Assembly (NCBI GenBank): GCA_022843045.1
Contig: JALHOJ010000004.1
Location: 1-64,000 of the forward strand
Source of the DNA: Phycisphaerales bacterium
GTDB lineage: Bacteria > Planctomycetota > Phycisphaerae > Phycisphaerales > UBA1924
Direction of reading: 5' to 3'
DNA length: 64,000 nt
The notes under the pieces were generated by a model. It saw only the letters and a list, made by a program, of their open reading frames with translations, did not search any database and was not told the origin of the DNA. Each line of letters opens with the position of its first letter. The stretch's first letter is position 1. Of this stretch, positions 50,101 through 56,366 are shown one piece after another. Both the position numbers and the translations under genes were made by a program.

Positions 50101-50980
50101 CAAGCAGCGACGCGAACAGCGAGTTACGGAAGTTGAACGTGACGTCGTCCACCTCAAACGCGCTGAAGCCCGGCAGCGAGAACGCTCCAATCTGCTCGAT
50201 TCGGACTGAGTCGAAGAAGTCGCCACCGGCTTCGAGCTGGTATGTTCCCACACCCAGCGCCGCGTTGCCGCCGGCCAAAATCGCGTTGCGCAATTGCTGG
50301 CCCGTGAAGGTTGCGAGCACCGCGTTGTCACGAATCAACGACACTCGGACGTTGTTGGTGTCAAGTCCGGAAGAGTCAGAGTTGTTGGCCGCCGTCTGGT
50401 TGGGACGGATCGTGAACCGCACCTGATCGGTCGTGCGGGGCAGGTTGACGTTCTGCTCCTGGCGAGGGCGGAACTCCAAGAACTCGCCGATCTGATTCAG
50501 ATCGGTGCGAAGATACCGGTCCTGAATGTTGACGTCGTTGCCAAAGTCGCTGGCCACGGCGATGTCCGCCGCGGGCTGGATGTTGTGCACGACCCGCACC
50601 GACTCGGGCAGGAACGTGAAGCCGCTGGCCACGGGCTGATAGAGCGACTGGTTGAAGTCGAGAATGGTCTGGGTGTTGTCAACTTCAGGGATCTCGTAGT
50701 CGTCGGCCAGCCAAGGCACGACATAGCCGAAGTACGCCCGCACGGTGCCCAGGCCCGTCGCAGGGTCCACGGAGTCTTGCGTCACCGCCAGCGTGAAGAG
50801 CAGTTCGCGATTCTCAAGTCGCTCCATCTGGGGGCCGCGGTCTGTGAGCCCGGCCCATCGCGCGAGGCGAGCGCCAAGACCAAGGCCGACCGATGCGGTT
50901 GAGCTCGTGTCAACGCGCCCGTCCTGCGCGCGCGACGACATACGGGAAGTGGAACGACCAAAGCGAGTGAACAGACCCAT
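41153..50980 (-). CDS. Giant surface protein with beta-repeat architecture
   Basis: This 3275-residue protein is probably exported or surface-anchored. There is no classical signal peptide; the N-terminus is basic and Ser-rich, then reads RGPQMERLENRELLFTLAV (about 49-67), matching the planctomycete LEPR-type motif that replaces a normal signal in large extracellular proteins. Most of the chain is made of short repeated beta-strand units such as IGNVTISGDF, LGTVTLAGLTF and RDIGTVTIGGQM, suggesting a very long beta-helix. Near 43.2-42.7 kb there are a calcium-loop-like DGNGNGLIEQSDDF and a PPC-like beta domain (DVDLYTITVLAGQILRI). The last 230 residues are a different, mixed domain. AGGAG precedes ATG 50980. 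The ligand is unknown; adhesion or a surface-layer role is an inference. Confidence 0.85.
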   Translation of the reverse strand: MGLFTRFGRSTSRMSSRAQDGRVDTSSTASVGLGLGARLARWAGLTDRGPQMERLENRELLFTLAVTQDSVDPATGLGTVRAYFGYVVPWLADDYEIPEVDNTQTILDFNQSLYQPVASGFTFLPESVRVVHNIQPAADIAVASDFGNDVNIQDRYLRTDLNQIGEFLEFRPRQEQNVNLPRTTDQVRFTIRPNQTAANNSDSSGLDTNNVRVSLIRDNAVLATFTGQQLRNAILAGGNAALGVGTYQLEAGGDFFDSVRIEQIGAFSLPGFSAFEVDDVTFNFRNSLFASLLEPKIFGAVVVLTGPVGASVSVFDLYGNAMQRTIALGRPQGADILLVDTNDDGRPNFNDGIGRVQLNNVDGRSSLSVWGGVIQAREDPQPNDDFFEQGFGFTLNTNVANGFSDDFESAGFGYAFNVNDQGEDFGIAGLPEFAGSVVIGSPWIRDPNNYLGGGGIFSADDFIVEPDADSSFIRADQGIFVPNGQSMNSVLVHGIVHGNSQFTGALNRLSVSYLVGSVTVAGDLGSLTTQTDAGAFAIEPDFDFSRPVTIDPIYRTEGAIVVGRSVGEIAIGGRGQADITVIGDLSSPITRPARDVFNYSEREYVAPLGTQVDSLTTVRDHLYSGGAMEGLAVDGAALTRPASQAVLYGGGWLRNNTLSSAEFIGSGGTAVRVRGDLSGRNNILAEDVSDVYSFVWDGTTDIIVQGVDDRAGLGVYVRVVDAQGRTVGAPESPDPETLLGDPNNRQRFTSSRVKVKPREGPGLYYLVVTDPQGVDDGAGLSSYSFLVSGLASTTFGSYRTGGGAGFSSSNGGLANAITLLSGSMGAFQVGMGYGSPAGGDTAASGLFNTGLNDDDAMSLHGGSIAISGDLWALIAGGDIGAPEPSADGGIISFDIGGRVGLIATGINPTIGNGPRAFQGAAADGAAEGDVNFLTMRVRGGGVGNIDIGGGVGMDQDPENAARRSGTGTGFRLQTGDNIRGIAGDIGMIRVGFHVVGSSIGNRPFDISTSDNSTIGAILIAQDAYEDGDPRSGIYGGPIGLNTGRNSDIRFVDTPEIDIVGDDSVFFLVPDEPREFIDDGGARFTISLVGGGPASPLDVIRVVPVDGGQGVVVAQIQADLTAGRTLRITGSNTTSPGGGGRPQRVTIGRIRVTGDATSRVEFDGSAEIDVYRIEVTGLVQAITNTTPNGDIVTIDAEGLDLVEVDGSLGVTELVSFGPGSIAPFPGIAPDGPDSTLGGPVGVSLGGQDTGPLIDTNVYGGNVYRPAQNETLAGTSAFLDDLGSPLEGRLEGVIVRTGSLSRVAAKGAVRNIILQGDDAVLGDVRINSDGITVLDGFEGLLGTVYAFRVALVDVGDGIATRLDGNPLGAPGVYAADDIGTVTGPASITVPGTGQGGPSVKPTQVSGVIIAGNLVRFNQGPIVLPNGFTFDFTEDGITNLLLPGGRYVDAYVGSDTLDSFWTSFNYGENRFFYGDLGQIDVTDAVFTRNRFSLRDLDVFDADGTVFDASRMQLGGSLGTMTVLGFSNSTLLGTGRDFVPTDIRVERDIDRITVEEDASDVTISATGDFTGGFTARNYIRAALSVNGQIRTMSATQDLRGSSISAGQLDALTIGRNIASSTIAVSGELTNITIADRALNTDVLVSGPDGRIGTITAVNGFQGRVRSSGPISTLTVTAGDFDAEVSTTERNANVNTITAGRDVAIRGFVNGTVSTITAGRHIGLASRPGDAFVAQLNINNIAAPNGTLYSDLRAGGTLASVRLGGAPNKPENDQTGRGSLVAYNGITAVTINGDFGGDILSYSGGIGSIAITNGSFLPDRLIAAYRGSIASLTITGGDLLGNVYADDDITSLVVNGNGQPFGNIGIDAAKTPFNVVDARRNQLPQDVFARSGFDGALIRAGRDIVSINVSGSVFESGFHAVRNITNITVGGRVSNNTDFGSKGSFFAAGDSIVRVSTGVNFADTLFVAGLVSLGADNRPGGFDANEDVVKSGTIGTIISPGGAFGVTFVAGAEAGADGVYGDLAGTLADESLDDALALGVSTIGTLNIGGTLANAQVIADVIPQSILNDNRYAIKRVPSQLADYVLDAGVGFAGTQFSGTRSVTVGGATYTLNFSGPGEAFFTFGVPGGILSSGVGAPDFTVTLRNSGPTSAFSITSSTGVVDNFHLWTNNNASLATLAVNGRVQGNSTFLVDGGVANVTGGTTASASNAFNEFFRPRFDIGGDVTRIAYTDLSNVFITARNVGTLTVTGDFGSGPNTATLRALNMGTATISGSLRGTISADGNFTGLAVTGQGDRAAVRAGRTLGPVTFGGQLSRSLISAGRDIGTVTIGGQMFDSAISAGVDLGRDAQFDGTGVDADSLRSGSIGNVTISGDFRESDITAGFIRGQDRFFGTNDDRIAGGRGAIGNVTINGTQTGSVRSTESYRIASNGTLGTVTLAGLTFNGTRGNFATLAPALPPQSAQIESIRVSNESFIPAAVVEFNQPMDFSSLPRALSVAEVRGGGEVEIRLVEGLDYTLSYNEANNGLIITFSRSLVSANLPVVPGRPGPGVYRIRLDSTVARARLVDAGFDGNGNGLIEQSDDFVGGVVAGDAGDKITAEVVNVGGSRYDLYGPSNLNFILDNADAPDNLPDTNRAITVDGFIGDHPDNDTTNFRFGGDVDLYTITVLAGQILRISPLSGGASGASFRVLNTDGTPVDLLNATATTISLPVPDVNAPFETGAQQAYLMRVSGTFIIAVGVTDNVAVPGTVNNPVQTVPGSVGPYSFTVEIFDDGDSGFTNTTDAGDGNTLVPAPLPIDFAGNDGVFGTPDDQSKLLINNYTFTLDRGLDGVVNTADDIVTGVDGEGAVSTRVGNRLVQTVESAVGSRGSIGVPNKFQADVDIFHLNNRQPIAPGQKMRLTLRLSETGSDLGSLSIPTTQDLRGYVQFAFFETTGSLGLDDANLIFSSSDFRANGGTANSTIGQSAATTYGFDANGDYFIEFIVPQAQGTSNGAGTFAAYVQGIINSDYELEVVTDGSGNTQRRTQRIFLETNGGTVNWLETGNRDTRLTPLDVKTLGLVGSAINGQPLQTYVLNNTVTQLNSLFQSIGVDVIFSTNPADFEFEDFSTIYLSSLQDPINALFDTFTAFNFLSIAQGNFNQIFNPVQPYGVSQRSDPFNTRLDDEAVVFFPSLSLIGRTPAPADVDLLIENFTAAIARRAGEIMGARITTFDSVNNFGNQFDAFASNSVDHGRDDRTFNPTYVIADFSRPLSGSADTITTTNFFLGRQIGTELLRQNLSPRI

Positions 50981-51633
50981 ACATACTCCTGTCCGTTCCG
51001 CGCGGAGTTCGCGCGCGAGTGCTGAAAGTAGGTGGGCTTCCGCCCGCCGTCCGGCAGAAATCCCAGGTCGCCTGTTCAAGGCTCCCTGAGGACAACCACC
51101 ATCCCGCCCCCGCCCCGTGACCGACCCCGTCTGCTCCAAGCCCCTGGGCGGTCGCGCCGAGTGTCGACGCCACCACCATCAATCAACGCAACCACTGTCC
51201 GACTCATCCATCAACCATCGCCGCGTGTTGTGCTTCGGGAGCGCCGCTCTCGGCGCTGCGCGTGGCTCGTGTGGACGGCGCTCTCGCGCCAGTCCCCGCC
51301 CGCATCGGGCCGCGGCTTGCGCCGCTACCCATCGCGCCGCTCTCGCGACGCTGCAACATCAGCATACCCGACCAGACCTCACTTCACAAGCCTTCCCGAG
51401 GCCCTTCTTGCGAAAAGGCCCAAGAAAACAATGGATGCACGGGCGAGGATGCGATGGCGAACGAGTTCTATCCGCAATCCAGCCGGGATGGTTCCATACC
51501 AAACATTATACTAACTGCTCTTTCAGATCAGTTATGAGACGATTCCCAACACGACCGATGCCATTACGCGCACTTCTTGCCACAGATTACCCAAAGCCCC
51601 AACCAATGTCTGTCACAGACCGACTTCCTCTCT
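50981..51633. other. Divergent intergenic region
   Basis: This is a 653-base gap between the giant surface protein gene (minus) and a membrane protein gene (plus). I see no gene in it. It holds short GC-rich hairpins, for example AGCGCCG (51240-51246) with CGGCGCT (51251-51257) around CTCT. A TATACT at 51507-51512 could be a -10 box for the plus-strand gene, but no good -35 precedes it. The part nearest the giant gene would hold its promoter. Confidence 0.5.
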
Positions 51634-52896
51634 ATGGCCTTGAACCCGCCGGATGCTGTGCAGTTTCTTCCCGCCTTGTCGCTGGGGTTGGCGGCGGCGA
51701 TCGCGATTCCGTTGCTCGCGGTAGGCGGGCTGCTGTGGTGGTCGGGGCAGAAGTTGATGAAGCCGCTGGTGGCGTTCGCGGCGGGGTGCGTGGGTGCGCT
51801 GGTTGGGCTGGGGGTTGCGGCGTTGATGCAGAACAGCATTGCGCTGATTTTCCTGCCAGTGGCGGGTTTGGGGGTGGGTGTCGCGCTGGGGCTGATGCTT
51901 TTCCGGCTGGCGACGGCGCTGGTGGCGGGGGCGATGGCGTTCATGGTGGTGGCGTCGGTTGGGAGCAGCGTGGTGATGCCCAAGCACGCGGTGCTTGCCC
52001 CGGCGCCGCAAGTCGCGCGGACCGAGAGCGTGCAGGAGGGCGCATCGATGTCCGCCGCAGCGCCTGCGCCGCACGAAGCAGCGGCTCAGTCACTCAAAGA
52101 ACTCGCGACGGAGAGCATCGCTCGCGCGAAAGCCGCGGCGGCGGCGCGGCCGGCGCAGTCGTTTGATGGAAAGCAGGACGCGAAGGGCGAGAGCGCGAAG
52201 GAGTACGTGGATGTGCGACAACTTCGCGTGGGTGACAACCCGCTCGCGGTGGAGGAAGTGCGGGTGGATTCGGGACATCGCCACCTGGTGATTCGCAGCG
52301 GACCCACGCCTGAGGAACGCAAGAAGCTTGAGGAGCAGCAATCCTCGCCACTGGAAAAGCTAAAACTGGACGGGCTGGGTGGTGCCGGCGGGTTGCTGGG
52401 CCAGTTCAAGGCGGATGCGGAGAATCCTGACGCCGCGGCGCAGAAGTTTGCGGCGTTGCTGGGCGGGGTGGGCGGGACGGCGAACGCAGCGGATGCTGCG
52501 GCGCAGGTACCGATGCGTTCGGTCGTCATCGTGCTGGCGCTCGCGGGATCGATCGCGGCGACGGTCTTCGGGCTTGCGCTGTGGAAGCATCGCCAGACCG
52601 TCGCGCTGGTCGCGGCGGGGCTGGGTTCGGGGTTCTTGGTGAGCGGCGCGAGTGTCATGCTGCTTGCGGCCAAGCCTGACGCGGAGTGGCTGACGGGCTT
52701 GATGGCGAGCATGTTGTTTGCGGGCTTGTGGCTGGCGCTCACGGTGCTGGGCGCGATATCGCAACTTCGACGGGCGCGGGCGACGCAGATCGAAGAGACT
52801 GGCGGGGTGGCGGGCACGATTCGCAGCAAGCCGGTGGAGGAGGGGAAGGCGAAGCGGAAGGTGACGCGGATTCCGGCGGCGAAGAAGGCGGCGTGA
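51634..52896 (+). CDS. Hypothetical multi-span membrane protein
   Basis: This 420-residue protein has hydrophobic helices in two groups: about four near residues 15-115 (FLPALSLGLAAAIAIPLLAV onward) and three near 290-385 (SVVIVLALAGSIAATVFGLAL onward). Between them is a long polar, Ala/Glu/Lys-rich region of about 160 residues with helical character. The end is Lys-rich. I recognise no family. ATG 51634 starts just before the first hydrophobic stretch; an earlier in-frame ATG exists at 51577. It is followed after 75 bases by the NRDE gene on the same strand. Confidence 0.75.
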   Translation: MALNPPDAVQFLPALSLGLAAAIAIPLLAVGGLLWWSGQKLMKPLVAFAAGCVGALVGLGVAALMQNSIALIFLPVAGLGVGVALGLMLFRLATALVAGAMAFMVVASVGSSVVMPKHAVLAPAPQVARTESVQEGASMSAAAPAPHEAAAQSLKELATESIARAKAAAAARPAQSFDGKQDAKGESAKEYVDVRQLRVGDNPLAVEEVRVDSGHRHLVIRSGPTPEERKKLEEQQSSPLEKLKLDGLGGAGGLLGQFKADAENPDAAAQKFAALLGGVGGTANAADAAAQVPMRSVVIVLALAGSIAATVFGLALWKHRQTVALVAAGLGSGFLVSGASVMLLAAKPDAEWLTGLMASMLFAGLWLALTVLGAISQLRRARATQIEETGGVAGTIRSKPVEEGKAKRKVTRIPAAKKAA

Positions 52897-52971
52897 GAGG
52901 GGCGGATTCGTGGCGATGATGGGATGGCGGGATGGCGCGAGTTGCGGGGGAGGTGCGCGCTATGCTCGCGC

Positions 52972-53769
52972 GTGTGCACGCTCTCGGTCATTGCGATTCG
53001 TGGGGAACAGGTCGGTGGGTCTCGCGCGGGCTATCGCGTGGTGATGAATCGCGACGAGCGCGATGATCGGCCAGAGGCCAAGCCGCCTGCAATTCACTTG
53101 TATCATGGGACGCGCGCTCTGGCGCCCGTCGATGCGCTTGCGGGCGGGACGTGGATCGGCGTGAACGCGCACGGAATGACGTTCACGCTCATGAATCGCA
53201 CGGACACGGTCAAGCCTGCGCCGCCCGAGCGACCGCTGTCGCGGGGGTTGATCATTCCGGCGCTCGCGCACCATGCTCGGCTCGAAGACGCCATCGAAGC
53301 GGCTCGGGCGTTGGACTGGTCGCGATATCCGCCTTGTCGACTGACGATTTTCGCGCCCGGTGCAGTGGTCGCGGCGTCACCTCGGATTGCGACGTTCTCC
53401 TGGAGCGGGGATGCCCAGATCGGAAAGGGCGTTGACGAGTCGATCTTCGCCAGTCCCGCTGCGTGCTTTGCGAGTTCGGGGTTGGGGGATGCGCTTGTGC
53501 AGATTCGCGTGCAGTTGTTTGAGCAGACGGTGCAAGGCGGGCTTGATCCGAGCGGGCAGTCTCGGTTTCATCAGCATCGCTGGCCCGAGTCCTCCCCCAC
53601 TAGCGTGTTGATGAGCCGGCCCGCGCATCGGACGGTGTCGATCACGACCGTGGAGGTCGGCGAGACGATCACGATGGCATACTCGCCAGTTCGGCGGGCG
53701 ACGGGTCCGGGAACTGACGAGTTGGTCGTGACAGAGCCGGTCCTTGCGAGTCTGGTTCGGCGCGATTGA
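52972..53769 (+). CDS. NRDE/TANGO2 family protein
   Basis: This 265-residue protein belongs to the NRDE family, named for the motif seen here in VVMNRDERDDRP. Family members begin M-C-T-L. Here the GTG codon at 52972 gives exactly that start (then SVIAIRG), leaving Cys2 as the probable N-terminal nucleophile of an Ntn-hydrolase-like fold. This decides the start over the upstream ATG at 52924. GTWIGVNAHGMTFTLMNR is a second conserved segment. Human TANGO2 is linked to haem and lipid handling; the bacterial reaction is not known. It precedes the polysaccharide export locus on the same strand, without an obvious link. Confidence 0.88.
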   Translation: MCTLSVIAIRGEQVGGSRAGYRVVMNRDERDDRPEAKPPAIHLYHGTRALAPVDALAGGTWIGVNAHGMTFTLMNRTDTVKPAPPERPLSRGLIIPALAHHARLEDAIEAARALDWSRYPPCRLTIFAPGAVVAASPRIATFSWSGDAQIGKGVDESIFASPAACFASSGLGDALVQIRVQLFEQTVQGGLDPSGQSRFHQHRWPESSPTSVLMSRPAHRTVSITTVEVGETITMAYSPVRRATGPGTDELVVTEPVLASLVRRD

Positions 53770-53832
53770 CGGCGATCCCGCGTCTTTGTGGCGGAGGGGA
53801 CACCCGCCCGGGCTTTTCCTACCCTTGGCCAC

Positions 53833-54783
53833 ATGTCCGCAGCCGGCGTTGTTGCCAGCACATCTCCGAGTTTGCCTGTCGCAGCGGCCCCCGCGCTGCA
53901 TCGCGTGGGTGCGCCGGTCACATGGTCGCAGGCGCTGAACCCGGCACGGATGGTTGCCCAGATTGTCCGCGATCGATCGCTGATCTGGCAGTTTGCGCAG
54001 CGGGACATTGCAGCGCGGCATCGCGGGTCGTGGCTGGGCATCCTGTGGGTGCTGCTGCATCCGCTGGTGATGCTGGCGGTGTACACGTTCGTGTTTGCAA
54101 TCATCTGGGAGGCGCGGTGGTCGGAGACTGGCGCAGGGGGAGCGGCGGGTCCGCTGACGGGGACGCTGGCGGAGAAGGCGACGTTCGCGATCACGCTGTT
54201 TTGCGGGTTGGTCGTGTATGAGGTGTTTTCGGTGAGCGTGAGCAACGCGCCGACACTTGTGGTGCACAATCCCAACTACGTGAAGAAGGTGATTTTTCCT
54301 CTGGAGGTGCTGCCCCTGGCGCAGGTGCTGGCAGCGCTTGTGCTCTCGGCGGTTGGGATCGGCGTGCTGCTGGTGGCCAACCTCGCGCTGCGGCACACGG
54401 TGTCGGCGACGATTTGGGCGGTGCCGCTGGTGCTGGTGCCGCTGGTGTTGCTGGCGGGGGGGCTCACGATGCTGGCGAGCGCGCTGGGAGTGTTTCTGCG
54501 TGATCTGCGCGTGATCGTGACGGTGCTGGTGCAGATCCTGTTTTTCATGACGCCGATTTTGTACCCGGCGGAGAAGCTCGCGAAGCTCCCCGCGTGGTTG
54601 CAGTCGCTGCTCTCGTTCAATCCGCTGGCGCCGATCTTTGAGAGCGCGCGGGCGACGCTGGTGTTTGGCGCGATGCCCGACTTCGCTGGCCTGGCGTATG
54701 CGGCGGCAGTCGGGTGCGTTGCGTTTGTGATTGGCTACGCAGTCTTCACCAAGGCGAAGAGGGGGTTCGCGGATGTCCTCTAG
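53833..54783 (+). CDS. ABC-2 type polysaccharide exporter permease (Wzm-like)
   Basis: This is a 316-residue membrane component of an ABC exporter that moves lipid-linked polysaccharide across the inner membrane. The segment LIWQFAQRDIAARHRGSWLGILWVLLHPL is the classic Wzm/TagG cytoplasmic entry helix. Six membrane helices follow, with MTPILYPAEKLAKLPAWLQ and LLSFNPLAPIFESAR before the last one, as in the family. ATG 53833 was chosen; one in-frame ATG at 53788 lies upstream. The next gene, the matching ATPase, overlaps by 11 bases, so the pair is coupled. Confidence 0.92.
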   Translation: MSAAGVVASTSPSLPVAAAPALHRVGAPVTWSQALNPARMVAQIVRDRSLIWQFAQRDIAARHRGSWLGILWVLLHPLVMLAVYTFVFAIIWEARWSETGAGGAAGPLTGTLAEKATFAITLFCGLVVYEVFSVSVSNAPTLVVHNPNYVKKVIFPLEVLPLAQVLAALVLSAVGIGVLLVANLALRHTVSATIWAVPLVLVPLVLLAGGLTMLASALGVFLRDLRVIVTVLVQILFFMTPILYPAEKLAKLPAWLQSLLSFNPLAPIFESARATLVFGAMPDFAGLAYAAAVGCVAFVIGYAVFTKAKRGFADVL

Positions 54784-56359
54784 CGCGACGCCCAGTTCGA
54801 CGCCAATTGCGGCAAGCGTCGGTCCTTCGCTCGCGGAGGCGCTGGCGATGGAGGACCCGGTGGACTTTGTGGGTCCGAGCGGGTTGATTGAGCCCAAGGT
54901 CGCCGGATCGCTCGCGACCAACAGCGACGCGCCGGTTGCGATCCATGTCCAGGGCGTGGGGAAGTGCTATCAGATTTACAACAACCCGGCGGATCGCCTC
55001 AAGCAGGCGTTGTTTCGCTTCCGCAACAAGAAGTATGCGCGGGACTTCTGGGCGTTGCGGGATGTGTCGCTGACGGTGCGCAAGGGCGAGAGCCTGGGCA
55101 TCCTGGGCCGCAACGGGAGCGGGAAGAGCACGCTGCTGCAGATCATCGCGGGGACGCTGGCGCCGACGACGGGGTTTGCCGAAGTCGCGGGACGGGTCGC
55201 GGCGTTGCTCGAGCTAGGAAGCGGATTCAACCCGGACTTCACGGGTCGCGAGAATGTGTACCTGAACGCGGCGATTCTGGGGCTGAACCGAGCGCAGATC
55301 GATGAGCGGTTTGACGCGATCGCGGCGTTTGCGGACATCGGCGAGTTCATCGATCAGCCGGTCAAGACGTACTCGTCGGGGATGCTGGTGCGTCTGGCGT
55401 TCGCGGTGCAGGTGCAGGTGGAGCCGGACATCCTGATCGTCGATGAGGCGCTCGCGGTGGGCGATGCGCTGTTTCAGAAGCGCTGCTACACGCGGCTGGA
55501 GGAACTCCGCGCCAAGGGTGTCACGCTGCTGTTCGTCAGCCACAGCCAGGAGAGCGTGCGGACGCTCACTTCGCATGCGATCTTGCTCGACAAGGGGCGG
55601 GTGGTCGCGAGCGGCACGTCGGCGGATGTCATTCTCGAGTACCGCAAGCTTTTGCACGAGGCGGAGAAGTCGTTCTTTGATCGGGAGATCAAGCGGCATC
55701 AGCAACCTGCGATGCCGAGCGATCCCGCTGCAAGCATGACGCCAACCGGATCCGTGAACGGAACGCATGCCACGAAACAGCACGAAGCGGCTTCAACTGT
55801 GACCGCTCCCGCCGCGACGGGCGCGACGCGGAATCTGTCGTTTGGGGATCAGGACGCGACCATCACGCGCGTCGAAGTGCTGGACGCGACGGGCGAGCCG
55901 GCGACGTACTTCACATCGGGACAGGCGCTGTCGATCCGCGTGCACTTCCAGTGCCACGAGCCAGTCAGCCGACTCAACGTCGCGATCCGCCTGCGCAACA
56001 AGCAAGGCGTGATGGTGACGAGTTGGGGCACGTTCAATCAGGACCTGGCGGTGCTGGATGATGCCCGCGCGACCGAGGCACAGCGCGCCAACACCTTCTG
56101 GCGGCGCTCCTTTGCGAAGGGATACAAGGGCTGGGTGCAGTTCGACTTCGGATGCACGTTGGGCACGGATCTGTACGAAGTGCAGGCGGGTCTGGTGGAG
56201 GAACTCGACACGTCGTACATGAATCAGCGGATCATTCACTGGAAGGACGAGGCCGGGTTCTTTCAGGTGGGCGTCGTTCGGCAGGCGGCACAGACGCCCC
56301 GCGAACAGTTCTTTGGCGGCCTGGTGAACTTGCAGATCAAGGCGACGTCGCCGGACTAA
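54773..56359 (+). CDS. ABC exporter ATPase with C-terminal Wzt carbohydrate-binding domain
   Basis: This 528-residue protein powers the adjacent Wzm-like permease. The ATPase shows Walker A GRNGSGKST (K118), the signature YSSGMLVRLAFA, Walker B ILIVDEALAVGD and the switch VSHSQESV. A 50-residue low-complexity link rich in Thr and Ala separates it from a C-terminal beta-sandwich (about 350-528) of the Wzt type, which in O9a/O8 systems recognises a cap on the polysaccharide chain end. That fits the neighbouring methyltransferase, since methyl or phosphomethyl caps are the usual signal. An unusually long N-terminal leader (about 65 residues) precedes the ATPase. Confidence 0.92.
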   Translation: MSSSATPSSTPIAASVGPSLAEALAMEDPVDFVGPSGLIEPKVAGSLATNSDAPVAIHVQGVGKCYQIYNNPADRLKQALFRFRNKKYARDFWALRDVSLTVRKGESLGILGRNGSGKSTLLQIIAGTLAPTTGFAEVAGRVAALLELGSGFNPDFTGRENVYLNAAILGLNRAQIDERFDAIAAFADIGEFIDQPVKTYSSGMLVRLAFAVQVQVEPDILIVDEALAVGDALFQKRCYTRLEELRAKGVTLLFVSHSQESVRTLTSHAILLDKGRVVASGTSADVILEYRKLLHEAEKSFFDREIKRHQQPAMPSDPAASMTPTGSVNGTHATKQHEAASTVTAPAATGATRNLSFGDQDATITRVEVLDATGEPATYFTSGQALSIRVHFQCHEPVSRLNVAIRLRNKQGVMVTSWGTFNQDLAVLDDARATEAQRANTFWRRSFAKGYKGWVQFDFGCTLGTDLYEVQAGLVEELDTSYMNQRIIHWKDEAGFFQVGVVRQAAQTPREQFFGGLVNLQIKATSPD

Positions 56360-56366
56360 ATCACGC

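Noticed and set aside
16985-53600. The word TCCCCCACT seen four times (near 16987, 22695, 32631 and 53588), considered as an uptake or chi-like signal
   Set aside because: Four occurrences of a GC-rich 9-mer, all within coding regions, are too few to judge. Genome-wide counts against a Markov model would be needed.
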